Source: Lachnospiraceae bacterium KM106-2 (lineage in GTDB: Bacteria; Bacillota; Clostridia; Lachnospirales; Lachnospiraceae). Taken from it: a DNA stretch of 64,000 nt. Numbering within the stretch: the first letter of the stretch is position 1; each line of letters opens with the position of its first letter. Made by a program: the position numbers and the translations under genes. A model generated the notes under the pieces. The model was given only the letters and a program-made list of their open reading frames with translations, was not told where the DNA came from and made no database searches. Shown here in pieces: positions 21,423 to 28,858 of the stretch. Location: assembly GCA_009731425.1 (NCBI GenBank), contig AP018794.1, positions 2,239,960-2,303,959 of the forward strand. Reading direction: 5' to 3'.

Positions 21423-22356
21423 TGATCTGACTTAATAAACTTTCTACTTCTTGTAAGAATACTAAACGGCCAATTGGGCTATAACCAATGTTAAAGTATG
21501 GGCTCGCTGGTAAAATGACTACTTTGCCTTCTTTTACTGCAGGCATGCTCTTCCAGATCTTATTGCTTTCTAATGTCTTAAGATCTTCTTCTGTTCCAAC
21601 TGCAAAGATATAATCAGAATTGATTTCTGCAAGACCTTCCATTGTTACTACTGGTAAACTTACATTTTCTTGTTTTGGAAGATTTTCCGGTCTTGTAAGA
21701 CCTAAATCATCATAGAAGATACTTCCGATTCCAGCGCCATCAAAGATATAGATAGAACCTGCACTTGCTAAGAAAGAAAGGTAAGAAGAATCTTTACCGA
21801 ATTTTTCTTTCATAGTAGCAGCTACTTCTTTTGCTTTTTTATCATAATCAGCAATCCATTCTTTCGCTTCTGTTGTCTTATCCATAACTTCTGCTACATG
21901 AAGGAAATCTGTTCTCCAATCTACTTGTGCCATGTTTACCATAACTGTTGGAGCGATTTCTTTTAATTGATCATAGATCTTTTCTTGTGTTGCAGAGATT
22001 ACGATCATGTCTGGCTCTAATGCCATAATTGCTTCAATATCAAATGTATCACTCATGCTGTATCCAAGGATTTTAGCATCTTTTAATTCTTTTTCTAAAT
22101 AAGATGGGAATTTTGTATAATCATAACCATCACTGTTTGCTGTACCAACTACGTTGTAACCTAAAATGTGAAGAATATCACTCGCCCCACTTAAATCTAC
22201 GATTCTTTCAGGGTTTGCTGGAACTTCAACCTCACCTTTTACATCTTTTGCTACTCTAGTAGTTTCTTTATTTGTGTCAGTACTATTTTTTGATCCACAT
22301 GCTGTTAGGGAAAGAACAAGTGTCATAAGTACTGCGCTTAAGATTAATTTTTTCAT
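21415..22356 (-). CDS. Iron-siderophore ABC substrate-binding lipoprotein (FhuD/FeuA-like)
   Basis: 313 residues with a lipoprotein signal peptide (lipobox LTAC, Cys near 20) followed by a Ser/Thr/Lys linker. It has the class III binding-protein fold: VEVPANPERIVDLSGASDIL, IMALEPDMIVISA and a long central helix (WIADYDKKAKEVAATMKEKF). It delivers ferric siderophore to the FecCD permeases. First gene of the operon; three Fur boxes lie in its promoter region. The exact ligand (hydroxamate or catecholate) cannot be told. Confidence 0.92.
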   Translation of the reverse strand: MKKLILSAVLMTLVLSLTACGSKNSTDTNKETTRVAKDVKGEVEVPANPERIVDLSGASDILHILGYNVVGTANSDGYDYTKFPSYLEKELKDAKILGYSMSDTFDIEAIMALEPDMIVISATQEKIYDQLKEIAPTVMVNMAQVDWRTDFLHVAEVMDKTTEAKEWIADYDKKAKEVAATMKEKFGKDSSYLSFLASAGSIYIFDGAGIGSIFYDDLGLTRPENLPKQENVSLPVVTMEGLAEINSDYIFAVGTEEDLKTLESNKIWKSMPAVKEGKVVILPASPYFNIGYSPIGRLVFLQEVESLLSQINE

Positions 22357-22375
22357 CTCTTTTCTCCTGTCTAAA

Positions 22376-22477
22376 TGATAATCATTTTTAATTGATAATC
22401 GTTATCAATTGTTTTCTGTTTTTATATCATACTAAAATACTAGGATTTTGTCAACACTTTTTTGAAAATAATTCTCA
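22376..22477 (-). promoter_or_regulatory. Fur-controlled promoter of the siderophore operon (three Fur boxes)
   Basis: Promoter: TTGACA (22449-22454), 17-base spacer, TATGAT (22426-22431). Fur boxes in the 7-1-7 form are TGATAATCGTTATCA (22393-22407, 14 of 15 match), TGATAATCATTTTTA (22376-22390) and, read on the minus strand, TGAGAATTATTTTCA (22463-22477). They bracket the promoter, so iron-replete repression is expected. Confidence 0.88.
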
Positions 22478-22504
22478 TTTGTACTTCCCAAACAGTAAGA
22501 TTCC

Positions 22505-23179
22505 TTATTTAACTCTTACAAGTCGTCCATCTTCAAGGTGATAAATAGTATCTACCAGATCAAGTACTCTCTCATCATGAGTCACCATAACGGAAGCCTT
22601 GTGATTTTTCTTTGTCTGTTCACGAATCATCTCAACAACTTGGCGCCCTCTCTCTCCGTCTAAACTTGCTGTCGGTTCATCGGCTAAAATTACAGAAGGA
22701 TCATTCATAAATGCTCTTGCGATCGCCACTCTCTGCTTTTGACCGCCTGAAAGCTGACTTGGATATTGTTTCTTACATTCCGCTAATCCAAGTTCCTCTA
22801 ATAACTCATCTTCTTCAATAGAACTGCGTTTTTTATTCATCCCCTTTATCAAGGATAACTGCTCTTTCACAGTTAGAAAAGGAACTAATTCATGGCTTTG
22901 GAAAATGAATCCGATTCTCTCTCTTCTAATGTTAGTCCAGTCTTTTTGTTTCAAATTAGCAGTATTAATATCACCAATATGAAGTTCACCAGAAGTCGGC
23001 GACAATAAGACACCCATGATTGATAGTAACGTACTCTTACCAGAACCTGATGGACCAACGATCGCGACAAATTCTCCCTGGCTTACTTCTAACGAGATAT
23101 CATCTAATACTAGCTTCTCCTGATTTCCGTCTTTATATTTCTTTGTAATATGATTTAATTGCAATACATGATTACTCAT
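22505..23179 (-). CDS. hrtA: Heme-exporter ABC ATPase (HrtA/MacB-type)
   Basis: 224 residues. Walker A is GPSGSGKSTL, the Q-loop FIFQSHELVPF, the signature LSGGQKQRVAIARAF and Walker B VILADEPTASLD. This is the LolD/MacB/HrtA group that drives FtsX-type permeases rather than import. Its start overlaps the stop of the HrtB-like gene by one base. HrtBA pumps remove excess heme from the membrane; the assignment rests on the partner permease and the adjacent heme-uptake operon. Confidence 0.75.
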   Translation of the reverse strand: MSNHVLQLNHITKKYKDGNQEKLVLDDISLEVSQGEFVAIVGPSGSGKSTLLSIMGVLLSPTSGELHIGDINTANLKQKDWTNIRRERIGFIFQSHELVPFLTVKEQLSLIKGMNKKRSSIEEDELLEELGLAECKKQYPSQLSGGQKQRVAIARAFMNDPSVILADEPTASLDGERGRQVVEMIREQTKKNHKASVMVTHDERVLDLVDTIYHLEDGRLVRVK

Positions 23180-24252
23180 TACTCTCTTCCTCCTATCGTG
23201 ATGATCGGATCCACTTTTGCTACTTGTCTTGCTGATAATAAACTACATACAATCGAGATCAAAATAAATACGAAAGTTGTAACGATCATACCTGAAATGT
23301 TTAAATAAAATGGCATTCCGCTTGGTAATATAGCTGCCATTGCAAATACAATACCATTTCCAATGATCGCGCCACTACAAGATAAGATGATCGTCTGACT
23401 GATCATAATTCCTGTAATTTCTCTCATCTTCATACCAATTGCCTTTAAGACACCAAACTGTCTTTGTTTCTGAATGGTGATCACATAGAAAAATACACCT
23501 AAAATTGCTGCTGAAACAACTACTAATACCCAAATGATCATGTTTAATGTAGTCTGTTCCGCTGAGTATCCTGGGATATTCTGAATCACAGTCTGTTTAT
23601 CCACTGCAACAACACCATCTAATTCTTTCTTCCACTCTCCCTGCACTGCTACTGTGTGTACTTCTTCTTCGTACATCGGATTGATCTTTTTACGAATATT
23701 CGTATAAGTTTCTGTTGTAATGAATCCAACTGGACTATGTCCATAAGATTCATCTGTCGTAAATCCTACAACTTTTAATTTTTCTCCTGTAGTAGCATCC
23801 TCGATCGTATCACCTAACTGAATTCCCTCATCTTGAAACGTATCATTTAAGACAATTTCATTTTTCTTTTGAAGTGCATTTCCTTCAACGATTTTGGGCT
23901 GTAAGAATTCATCTGGTTGAATTGCAAAATAAGTGAGATCAATTTTATCCTTCTCATTTTCTTTCACCACATTCATTCTCTGAATATCAAGTACTGCTGT
24001 TTTACCAGCCTCTTTCTTCACTGCCTTCTCTTGTTCTTTCGTTAATTTAGAAATAGTGATCATATTTTGCGCCCCATCGCTGAGTACGTAATAATCTGCT
24101 TTACTATTATCTATCGCAGAGCTTACTGCTCTTGAAAGTCCACTGGCAAGTCCGGTTAAAAAAAGTACCATGAAGATCATGAGTACAACGATCGTCTCTA
24201 CCAACAAATATTTCGTTTTATTGTGTTTTAATTCTTTCCATGCGAGTTTCAT
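23179..24252 (-). CDS. hrtB: Heme-exporter permease (HrtB-like, FtsX family)
   Basis: 357 residues. TM1 is about 16-38, with an MKLAWKELKHNKTKYLL start like staphylococcal HrtB. A 180-residue extracytoplasmic domain follows, with EFLQPKIVEGNAL and GEKLKVVGFTTDESYGHSP. Three C-terminal TMs include KQRQFGVLKAIGMKMREITG. These positions parallel HrtB more than LolC or MacB. ATG follows AAAGGA. It has its own promoter with an HssR-like direct repeat and is cut off from the heme-import operon by a strong terminator. Expected role: protection from heme toxicity. Confidence 0.72.
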   Translation of the reverse strand: MKLAWKELKHNKTKYLLVETIVVLMIFMVLFLTGLASGLSRAVSSAIDNSKADYYVLSDGAQNMITISKLTKEQEKAVKKEAGKTAVLDIQRMNVVKENEKDKIDLTYFAIQPDEFLQPKIVEGNALQKKNEIVLNDTFQDEGIQLGDTIEDATTGEKLKVVGFTTDESYGHSPVGFITTETYTNIRKKINPMYEEEVHTVAVQGEWKKELDGVVAVDKQTVIQNIPGYSAEQTTLNMIIWVLVVVSAAILGVFFYVITIQKQRQFGVLKAIGMKMREITGIMISQTIILSCSGAIIGNGIVFAMAAILPSGMPFYLNISGMIVTTFVFILISIVCSLLSARQVAKVDPIITIGGRE

Positions 24253-24293
24253 ATTGCATTATTCCTTTCTTCTCATTAAGTAAGCAGAAGAAT

Positions 24294-24323
24294 ATCATAG
24301 TAATATGACCTCAGTATGACCAA
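24294..24323 (-). promoter_or_regulatory. hrtBA promoter with HssR-like direct repeat
   Basis: Minus strand TTGGTC (24318-24323), 18-base spacer, TATGAT (24294-24299). Over the -35 lie GGTCATACT-GA-GGTCATATT (24302-24321), two nine-base direct repeats spaced by two. This closely resembles the GTTCATATT-N2-GTTCATATT site recalled for HssR at staphylococcal hrtAB. Confidence 0.6.
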
Positions 24324-24326
24324 ATT

Positions 24327-24355
24327 TCCGCGCCGAACGCGATCATGAAATGATA
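24327..24355. repeat. Family A repeat remnant (copy 3)
   Basis: 29 bases matching the CCGCGTCGAACGCG and ATCACGAAGTGAT part of family A with three differences. Two of them keep a stem paired (ATCAC/GTGAT becomes ATCAT/ATGAT). As at the full copies, the A/T-tract of a minus-strand terminator lies just to its right. Confidence 0.6.
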
Positions 24356-24368
24356 ATCACATAAAAAA

Positions 24369-24409
24369 AAAGACAGCAAACCAGTTTACCCAACTGATTT
24401 GCTGTCTTT
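24369..24409 (-). terminator. Terminator of the heme-uptake operon
   Basis: Minus-strand stem AAAGACAGCAAATCAGTTG / AACTGGTTTGCTGTCTTT followed by nine T, right after the DUF454 gene. Confidence 0.88.
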
Positions 24410-24412
24410 CTC

Positions 24413-24787
24413 TTACGATTCTTCAATTTTTCTAACTGTCTTTATCTTCGCAAAGAAGTAATAATACTTAAATACCATGACAATACCGATGGTAATTCTT
24501 GCATAGATTACATCTACCATAAAAAAGGCGATGAGTAACATGGTTGAGGCAAATGCAAGGATCTTTACTTTTGTCTCCAATGTCATTTCTCGGTTCTTTA
24601 CAAATCCATCTAAATGTTTCTTATAAAGATTAGTTGTAATAAACCAATCATGTAATCGCTTCGAGCTTTTACCAAAACAAAAGGCTGCAAGCAATAAAAA
24701 TGGTGTAGTCGGTAGTACCGGCAATACAACACCGATGGCTCCTAACACAAAACTGATCAAACCTATGATTGCATATATAATTCTCAT
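24413..24787 (-). CDS. DUF454 (YbaN-family) membrane protein
   Basis: 124 residues with three to four membrane segments. The family signature is the N-terminal GLISFVLGAIGVVLPVLPTT then PFLLLAAFCFGKSSKRLHDW. Function is unknown. It is the last gene of the heme-uptake operon and overlaps the preceding gene by one base, so a part in heme or iron handling at the membrane is suggested by context only. Confidence 0.85.
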   Translation of the reverse strand: MRIIYAIIGLISFVLGAIGVVLPVLPTTPFLLLAAFCFGKSSKRLHDWFITTNLYKKHLDGFVKNREMTLETKVKILAFASTMLLIAFFMVDVIYARITIGIVMVFKYYYFFAKIKTVRKIEES

Positions 24788-25125
24788 TATTTACTCCTAT
24801 TCTTTCTTCCGTAATAAACGTGTTTCACTACTAAATCCGGTCGTACAAATAACATTCTTGGTCCTGCATATCTCATTACATCTTTTACCTTCTGCTTCAT
24901 ATCCGGCTTATAGCAATGTACTTTACAGTTTGCACAAAATGTCTTTTGCTCCATAAATGGACATAACTCGGTTCTTTTATTTGCATAAGCAAGAAGTGCT
25001 TCGCACTCTTCACATAATCCCTCTTTGGTCTTATGGTTACCCTTACAGTAAATTCGTACCATGGTCGCCATGATCTTCGCTTCTGCCAGGCGCTTCTTTG
25101 CAACCTTTTCACTATCCTGTTTCAT
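24787..25125 (-). CDS. YgbA-type 'nitrous oxide-stimulated promoter' family protein
   Basis: 112 residues with the conserved Cys/His pattern MVRIYCKGNH, LCEECEALLAYANKR, CPFMEQKTFCANCKVHCYKP and the C-terminal MRYAGPRMLFVRP. The spacing of Cys pairs suggests metal or Fe-S binding. In other bacteria family members are linked to nitrosative stress. Here it is embedded between the heme ABC ATPase and DUF454, ten bases after the former, which ties it to heme uptake or NO/heme chemistry by context. Confidence 0.82.
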   Translation of the reverse strand: MKQDSEKVAKKRLAEAKIMATMVRIYCKGNHKTKEGLCEECEALLAYANKRTELCPFMEQKTFCANCKVHCYKPDMKQKVKDVMRYAGPRMLFVRPDLVVKHVYYGRKNRSK

Positions 25126-25135
25126 TTTTCTCCTC

Positions 25136-25891
25136 CTATACAGCCATCACCCAGCGATTATCTTCTTCCTTCATAATTCGTAGGTCAATTCCATATATCT
25201 GCTTTAATCTATCTGAAGAGACAAATTCTTTTGTATCACCGTTATAAGCGATACGGCCTTCTTTTAGTCCAATAATCTTGTCACTATAATAAACCGCCTG
25301 GTTGATATCATGTAAGATCATGACAACCGTTAACTCATATTCCTCTTTTAACGACTGGATCAATCGCATTAATTCAACCTGATGGTGGACATCTAAATAT
25401 GTGGTCGGCTCATCTAAAAATAAAATCTTAGCATTTTGCGCGATTGCCATAGCAATCCATACACGCTGCATCTGTCCTCCTGATAATGAACTGATCAGCA
25501 CTTCCCTGCTTTCATAAAGAGAGGTTGCCTTTAAGGCTTGCTCAATATATTCTGCATCATTCGCACTCTCTTTTGTGCAAAAATAAGGCAGTCTTCCATA
25601 GGCAACTAGCTGCTCTACAGTTAGCGCTTCTGGAACCGTATTATATTGATTAACCACCGATGCTAATCTAGCAAAAGATCGAAGGGAAATACTTTTGATC
25701 TCCTTATCCTCAACAAGAATAGATCCGCTATCTGGTTTTAAGTTCTTCGTCAGTAACTGTAACAAAGTCGACTTTCCACAACCATTTTGACCTAGGATCG
25801 TTGTAATCGTTCCTCTCTCAATTTCAAATGAAAGATCATGTAAAATTTTCTTCTTGCCATAGGAAAAGGAAAGATTCTTAACTTTTATCAT
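25136..25891 (-). CDS. Heme ABC transporter ATP-binding protein
   Basis: 251 residues. Walker A is GQNGCGKSTLLQ, the signature LSGGQMQRVWIAMAIAQ, Walker B ILFLDEPTTYLD and the switch MILHDINQA. FecE/HmuV type. It partners the permease at 25915-26931 and the IsdE-like binding protein. ATG follows AGAGGT. Confidence 0.9.
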   Translation of the reverse strand: MIKVKNLSFSYGKKKILHDLSFEIERGTITTILGQNGCGKSTLLQLLTKNLKPDSGSILVEDKEIKSISLRSFARLASVVNQYNTVPEALTVEQLVAYGRLPYFCTKESANDAEYIEQALKATSLYESREVLISSLSGGQMQRVWIAMAIAQNAKILFLDEPTTYLDVHHQVELMRLIQSLKEEYELTVVMILHDINQAVYYSDKIIGLKEGRIAYNGDTKEFVSSDRLKQIYGIDLRIMKEEDNRWVMAV

Positions 25892-25914
25892 TCTAAGTAC
25901 CTCTGTCTATTCTC

Positions 25915-26931
25915 CTATATTTTTTTATTTGTACGAAGCAGTACAATGAAAAATGGTCCACCAAGCACTGCCATAACGATCGATGCGCTAATTTCATATG
26001 GTGCACAGATCGTTCTTCCGATAGTATCTGCCAGAAGAAGTAACAATGCCCCAAACAATGCTGAAAATGGAATTAACTTTTTATGATCTGCACCGATCAA
26101 TAATCTTGCAATGTGAGGAACGATAAGTCCTACAAAACTGATCACCCCCGCAACCGCTGTTGCAATAGATGCCAGTAATACAGCGATAAATGAAACAAAG
26201 ATACGAACATGATTGACATTGATTCCAAGTGATCTTGCGGTACGATCTTCTAATGCAAGTAAATTACACAAATAGTAAGACCCAAATGCTAAAACTAATC
26301 CGATGATCACATAAATAGAAAGTAATTTCACGTCCGACCATGTCTTCATCGTAATGTTGGCATCCACAACGCTTGTCGCACTTGATGTGGTTCCCCCCAT
26401 GGAATCTAATGCCGAGATGATCCCGTCAAATACTGCTCGGACTGCGATACCTACTAAAAGGATTCGGATCGGGCTCAAGCCTTTTCCTGTTTTAAATGAT
26501 AATACATAGACTAAGATAAAACTAAGCAAGCCACCTACTAATGCACAAATCGGCATCATAAAGTAAGCACTCGGAAAACAGGCGCTGATGATCACCGCTG
26601 TTAAGCCGGCTCCACTAGACACTCCGATCATTGATGGATCCGCTAAAGGATTCTTAAGTACTGCCTGAAATAGCACACCGGAGACTGCAAGAGCAGCTCC
26701 GGAAAGCATTGCCACAAAGATTCGTGGAAATCTCAAATCATAAACGGTATGAACTGTTTCGTTGTACTCGATAAATAATCCTTGAAATAACTCTGCCGGG
26801 CTAAGTTTGATACTACCGGTATTACATGCGATCACCATGAGTCCTACTAAGAGTACAAAGATGCTCGTAAAACAGAATACCGTTCTTTTCTTCGTCAACA
26901 AATCAAACCCTACCCTTCTAGTTCTTTGCAT
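25915..26931 (-). CDS. Heme ABC transporter permease (IsdF/HtsB-like, FecCD family)
   Basis: Up to 338 residues and about nine membrane segments, with the FecCD landmarks VSGVLFQAVLKNPLADPSMI and GVISFVGLIVPHIARLLIG. The start is uncertain. ATG 26931 overlaps the binding-protein gene by 14 bases but has a poor ribosome site; a TTG about 33 bases downstream follows AAGGGTAGGG. Only one permease gene is present, so the channel would be a homodimer, as in Isd/Hts heme systems. Confidence 0.9.
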   Translation of the reverse strand: MQRTRRVGFDLLTKKRTVFCFTSIFVLLVGLMVIACNTGSIKLSPAELFQGLFIEYNETVHTVYDLRFPRIFVAMLSGAALAVSGVLFQAVLKNPLADPSMIGVSSGAGLTAVIISACFPSAYFMMPICALVGGLLSFILVYVLSFKTGKGLSPIRILLVGIAVRAVFDGIISALDSMGGTTSSATSVVDANITMKTWSDVKLLSIYVIIGLVLAFGSYYLCNLLALEDRTARSLGINVNHVRIFVSFIAVLLASIATAVAGVISFVGLIVPHIARLLIGADHKKLIPFSALFGALLLLLADTIGRTICAPYEISASIVMAVLGGPFFIVLLRTNKKI

Positions 26932-27820
26932 CTTGGCTTAAATAACCTTCGATCTCTTCTACTGCTTCTTTATAACTTAAATTGGCGCTCATTCCAAACG
27001 CGTGACTTTGTGTATCAAATACCATCTTATTCTTCACTGCTTGGAAATGTTTCCAGATATCATTTTCAGAAAATTCTTTTTGGAACATGGTATTAACCTG
27101 TTCTGGTAAGGCATGAGCAGTACGAATGATAATATCCGGATTCTTCTTTAACATATCCTCGGTATTCACATTGATAAAATCTTCTTTACTTTCGCCTTCA
27201 TAGCAGTTCTTTCCCCCAGCTAAAGAAACTAAGTTACCAACATAACTATTTTCTGTCGCTACCACATAAGAACCTGGAAGCCCCATAAGGATCAAGACAC
27301 TCTTTGCATCTTCTGTCTTTCCTTTGGTTTTCGTCTCAAGCCATATAGTATGTTCTTTGCAAAGTTTATCTGCCTCTTTTGTTTTGTCAAACATCTCGCC
27401 TAATTCTTTGATGGAATCATACATTCCCTCTACGCTATCAAGATCAATGAAGTAATATTTAATTCCGGCATTTTCATATTTCTCCTTTAGGTCCCCTTGT
27501 AAGGATACTGGAGAGATCACTACCGTTGGATTAACTGTCTTTAACGTCTCTAAATCTGGTGCCATCGGAGTACCAATCTCTGTTAAATCTTTATATCGTT
27601 CAGGCAGATCACTAGCTGTTTTTGGAATACCAACCACATCATCAACTCCGAGAGCATCTAATATTTCTAATGTCGCAACACTGGTTACGGCAATTCGATT
27701 CTTCGTTTCCTCTTTCTTGGTAGGTTCTTTGTTTGTGTCTTCTGGTTTTTTATTCACTGCACAACCCTGTAACAGTAAAGCAAGTAAAGAGACACTGAGC
27801 AAGATCTTTACTTTATTCAT
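26918..27820 (-). CDS. isdE: Heme-binding ABC lipoprotein, IsdE-like
   Basis: 300 residues from ATG 27820 (AAAGGG eight to nine bases upstream); a GTG at 27838 is within the site. Lipobox LQGC. It matches staphylococcal IsdE in detail. The heme Met sits in LTEIGTPMAPDLETLK and the heme His in IIRTAHALPEQV, with LILMGLPGSYVVATENSYVG and FSENDIWKHFQAVKN also shared. Receives heme from surface NEAT/Shp proteins and passes it to the permease. Overlaps the Shp-like gene by eight bases. Confidence 0.92.
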   Translation of the reverse strand: MNKVKILLSVSLLALLLQGCAVNKKPEDTNKEPTKKEETKNRIAVTSVATLEILDALGVDDVVGIPKTASDLPERYKDLTEIGTPMAPDLETLKTVNPTVVISPVSLQGDLKEKYENAGIKYYFIDLDSVEGMYDSIKELGEMFDKTKEADKLCKEHTIWLETKTKGKTEDAKSVLILMGLPGSYVVATENSYVGNLVSLAGGKNCYEGESKEDFINVNTEDMLKKNPDIIIRTAHALPEQVNTMFQKEFSENDIWKHFQAVKNKMVFDTQSHAFGMSANLSYKEAVEEIEGYLSQDAKN

Positions 27821-28853
27821 GATGTTTTCCCTTTCCATTTTTCCAAAGTAATCCGATGCTTCCTATAACCGACACAACAATGATAGCAATATATAATCCA
27901 TCAAAATTGCGGTTTGAAGTTACTTCCTCCTGGTCCTCTTTAGCATCTTCTTTTGATTGTTCCTCTATCACTGGTGAAGCTGTCGGTTCTTGTGTTTGGT
28001 TGTCTTCTTTCTCGATATTAGAATCTTTCGCTTCCGAATCTTTCGCTTCCGAATCTTTCGCTTCCGAATCTTCCACTTCCGAATCTTCCACTTTCGAATC
28101 TTTGTCTTCTAATTTCTTTTCTTCAGAATCTTTTTCTTCAGAATCATCTGTTTTTGAATTTTCTTTTACTTCTTCTGTCGGTTCTGGAGTTGCTTTCTCT
28201 TCCTGATCCTCTGACGTTTTTTCTGTCGGCTTCACCGTTGGTTTTGCCGTTGGTACCGTTGTAGGCTTCGCTGTCGGTGCAGTCGTCGGCTTTACGGTTG
28301 GTTTCGGAGTAGCTTCTGCCTTAGCCGGGATCATCTGACTCTTAAAGATTCCAGTACCTTCTTTTGCACTTCCCATTTTAAGTCCGATAAAAAATTGTAC
28401 GTCTCTTCCCATAGGATCGATATACAAGATCGGACTGATATATCCGCTTGTATTGTTCATCTGAAAACGATAGTGATTACAAGTATCTCCGTTCATGGAA
28501 CTACTTCCTGTCTTCGAGATGGAAGCATTACTATAAGAACCACCTTTTCCATTTTGAACTTTTATTTTTACATTTGATACATTCGACATCATGCCAAGTC
28601 CGATCGTAACATAGGTCTTCCCATTGGTCTGCTCTACTAATGCAGTTGTATTCAACATACTTCCGATCATACTCTCTCCAAGCGCAATATTCGTACTTCC
28701 ATCCTCTGTCTTATTGGTATCCGGATTCACATAAGAATACGTTACTGGCACAAGATAGGCACCATCTAACATGGCATGTGCTTCTGTTTTATGAAATGAA
28801 ACCGCCATAAGAAGGCAGATTCCGATTATGATCTTTAATTTAAAATTCTTCAT
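27813..28853 (-). CDS. shp: Shp-like heme-binding cell-surface protein
   Basis: 346 residues. Signal peptide is 1-26. Residues about 27-180 resemble streptococcal Shp: SYVNPDTNKTEDGSTN, then LGESMIGSMLNT (candidate for axial Met-66) and ILYIDPMGRDVQFFIGLK (candidate for axial Met-153). In Shp heme is held by two Met. Residues 185-305 are a Pro/Thr then Asp/Ser/Glu/Lys stalk with 15-bp in-frame repeats (DSEAK). A C-terminal TM and basic tail (about 318-346) anchor it. It sits between the NEAT protein and IsdE-like gene, exactly where a heme relay protein would be. Confidence 0.82.
   Translation of the reverse strand: MKNFKLKIIIGICLLMAVSFHKTEAHAMLDGAYLVPVTYSYVNPDTNKTEDGSTNIALGESMIGSMLNTTALVEQTNGKTYVTIGLGMMSNVSNVKIKVQNGKGGSYSNASISKTGSSSMNGDTCNHYRFQMNNTSGYISPILYIDPMGRDVQFFIGLKMGSAKEGTGIFKSQMIPAKAEATPKPTVKPTTAPTAKPTTVPTAKPTVKPTEKTSEDQEEKATPEPTEEVKENSKTDDSEEKDSEEKKLEDKDSKVEDSEVEDSEAKDSEAKDSEAKDSNIEKEDNQTQEPTASPVIEEQSKEDAKEDQEEVTSNRNFDGLYIAIIVVSVIGSIGLLWKNGKGKHHE
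28023..28112. repeat. 15-bp in-frame tandem repeats in the Shp-like stalk
   Basis: About six imperfect units of 15 bp coding for D-S-E/K-A/V-K/E pentapeptides. Unit edges keep the reading frame, so copy-number change would alter stalk length without frameshift. Confidence 0.75.
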
Positions 28854-28858
28854 CTTTG

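Noticed and set aside
28023..28112. Short regular repeats that could suggest a CRISPR array
   Set aside because: Units are 15 bp, contiguous without spacers, and lie in frame inside the Shp-like coding region.
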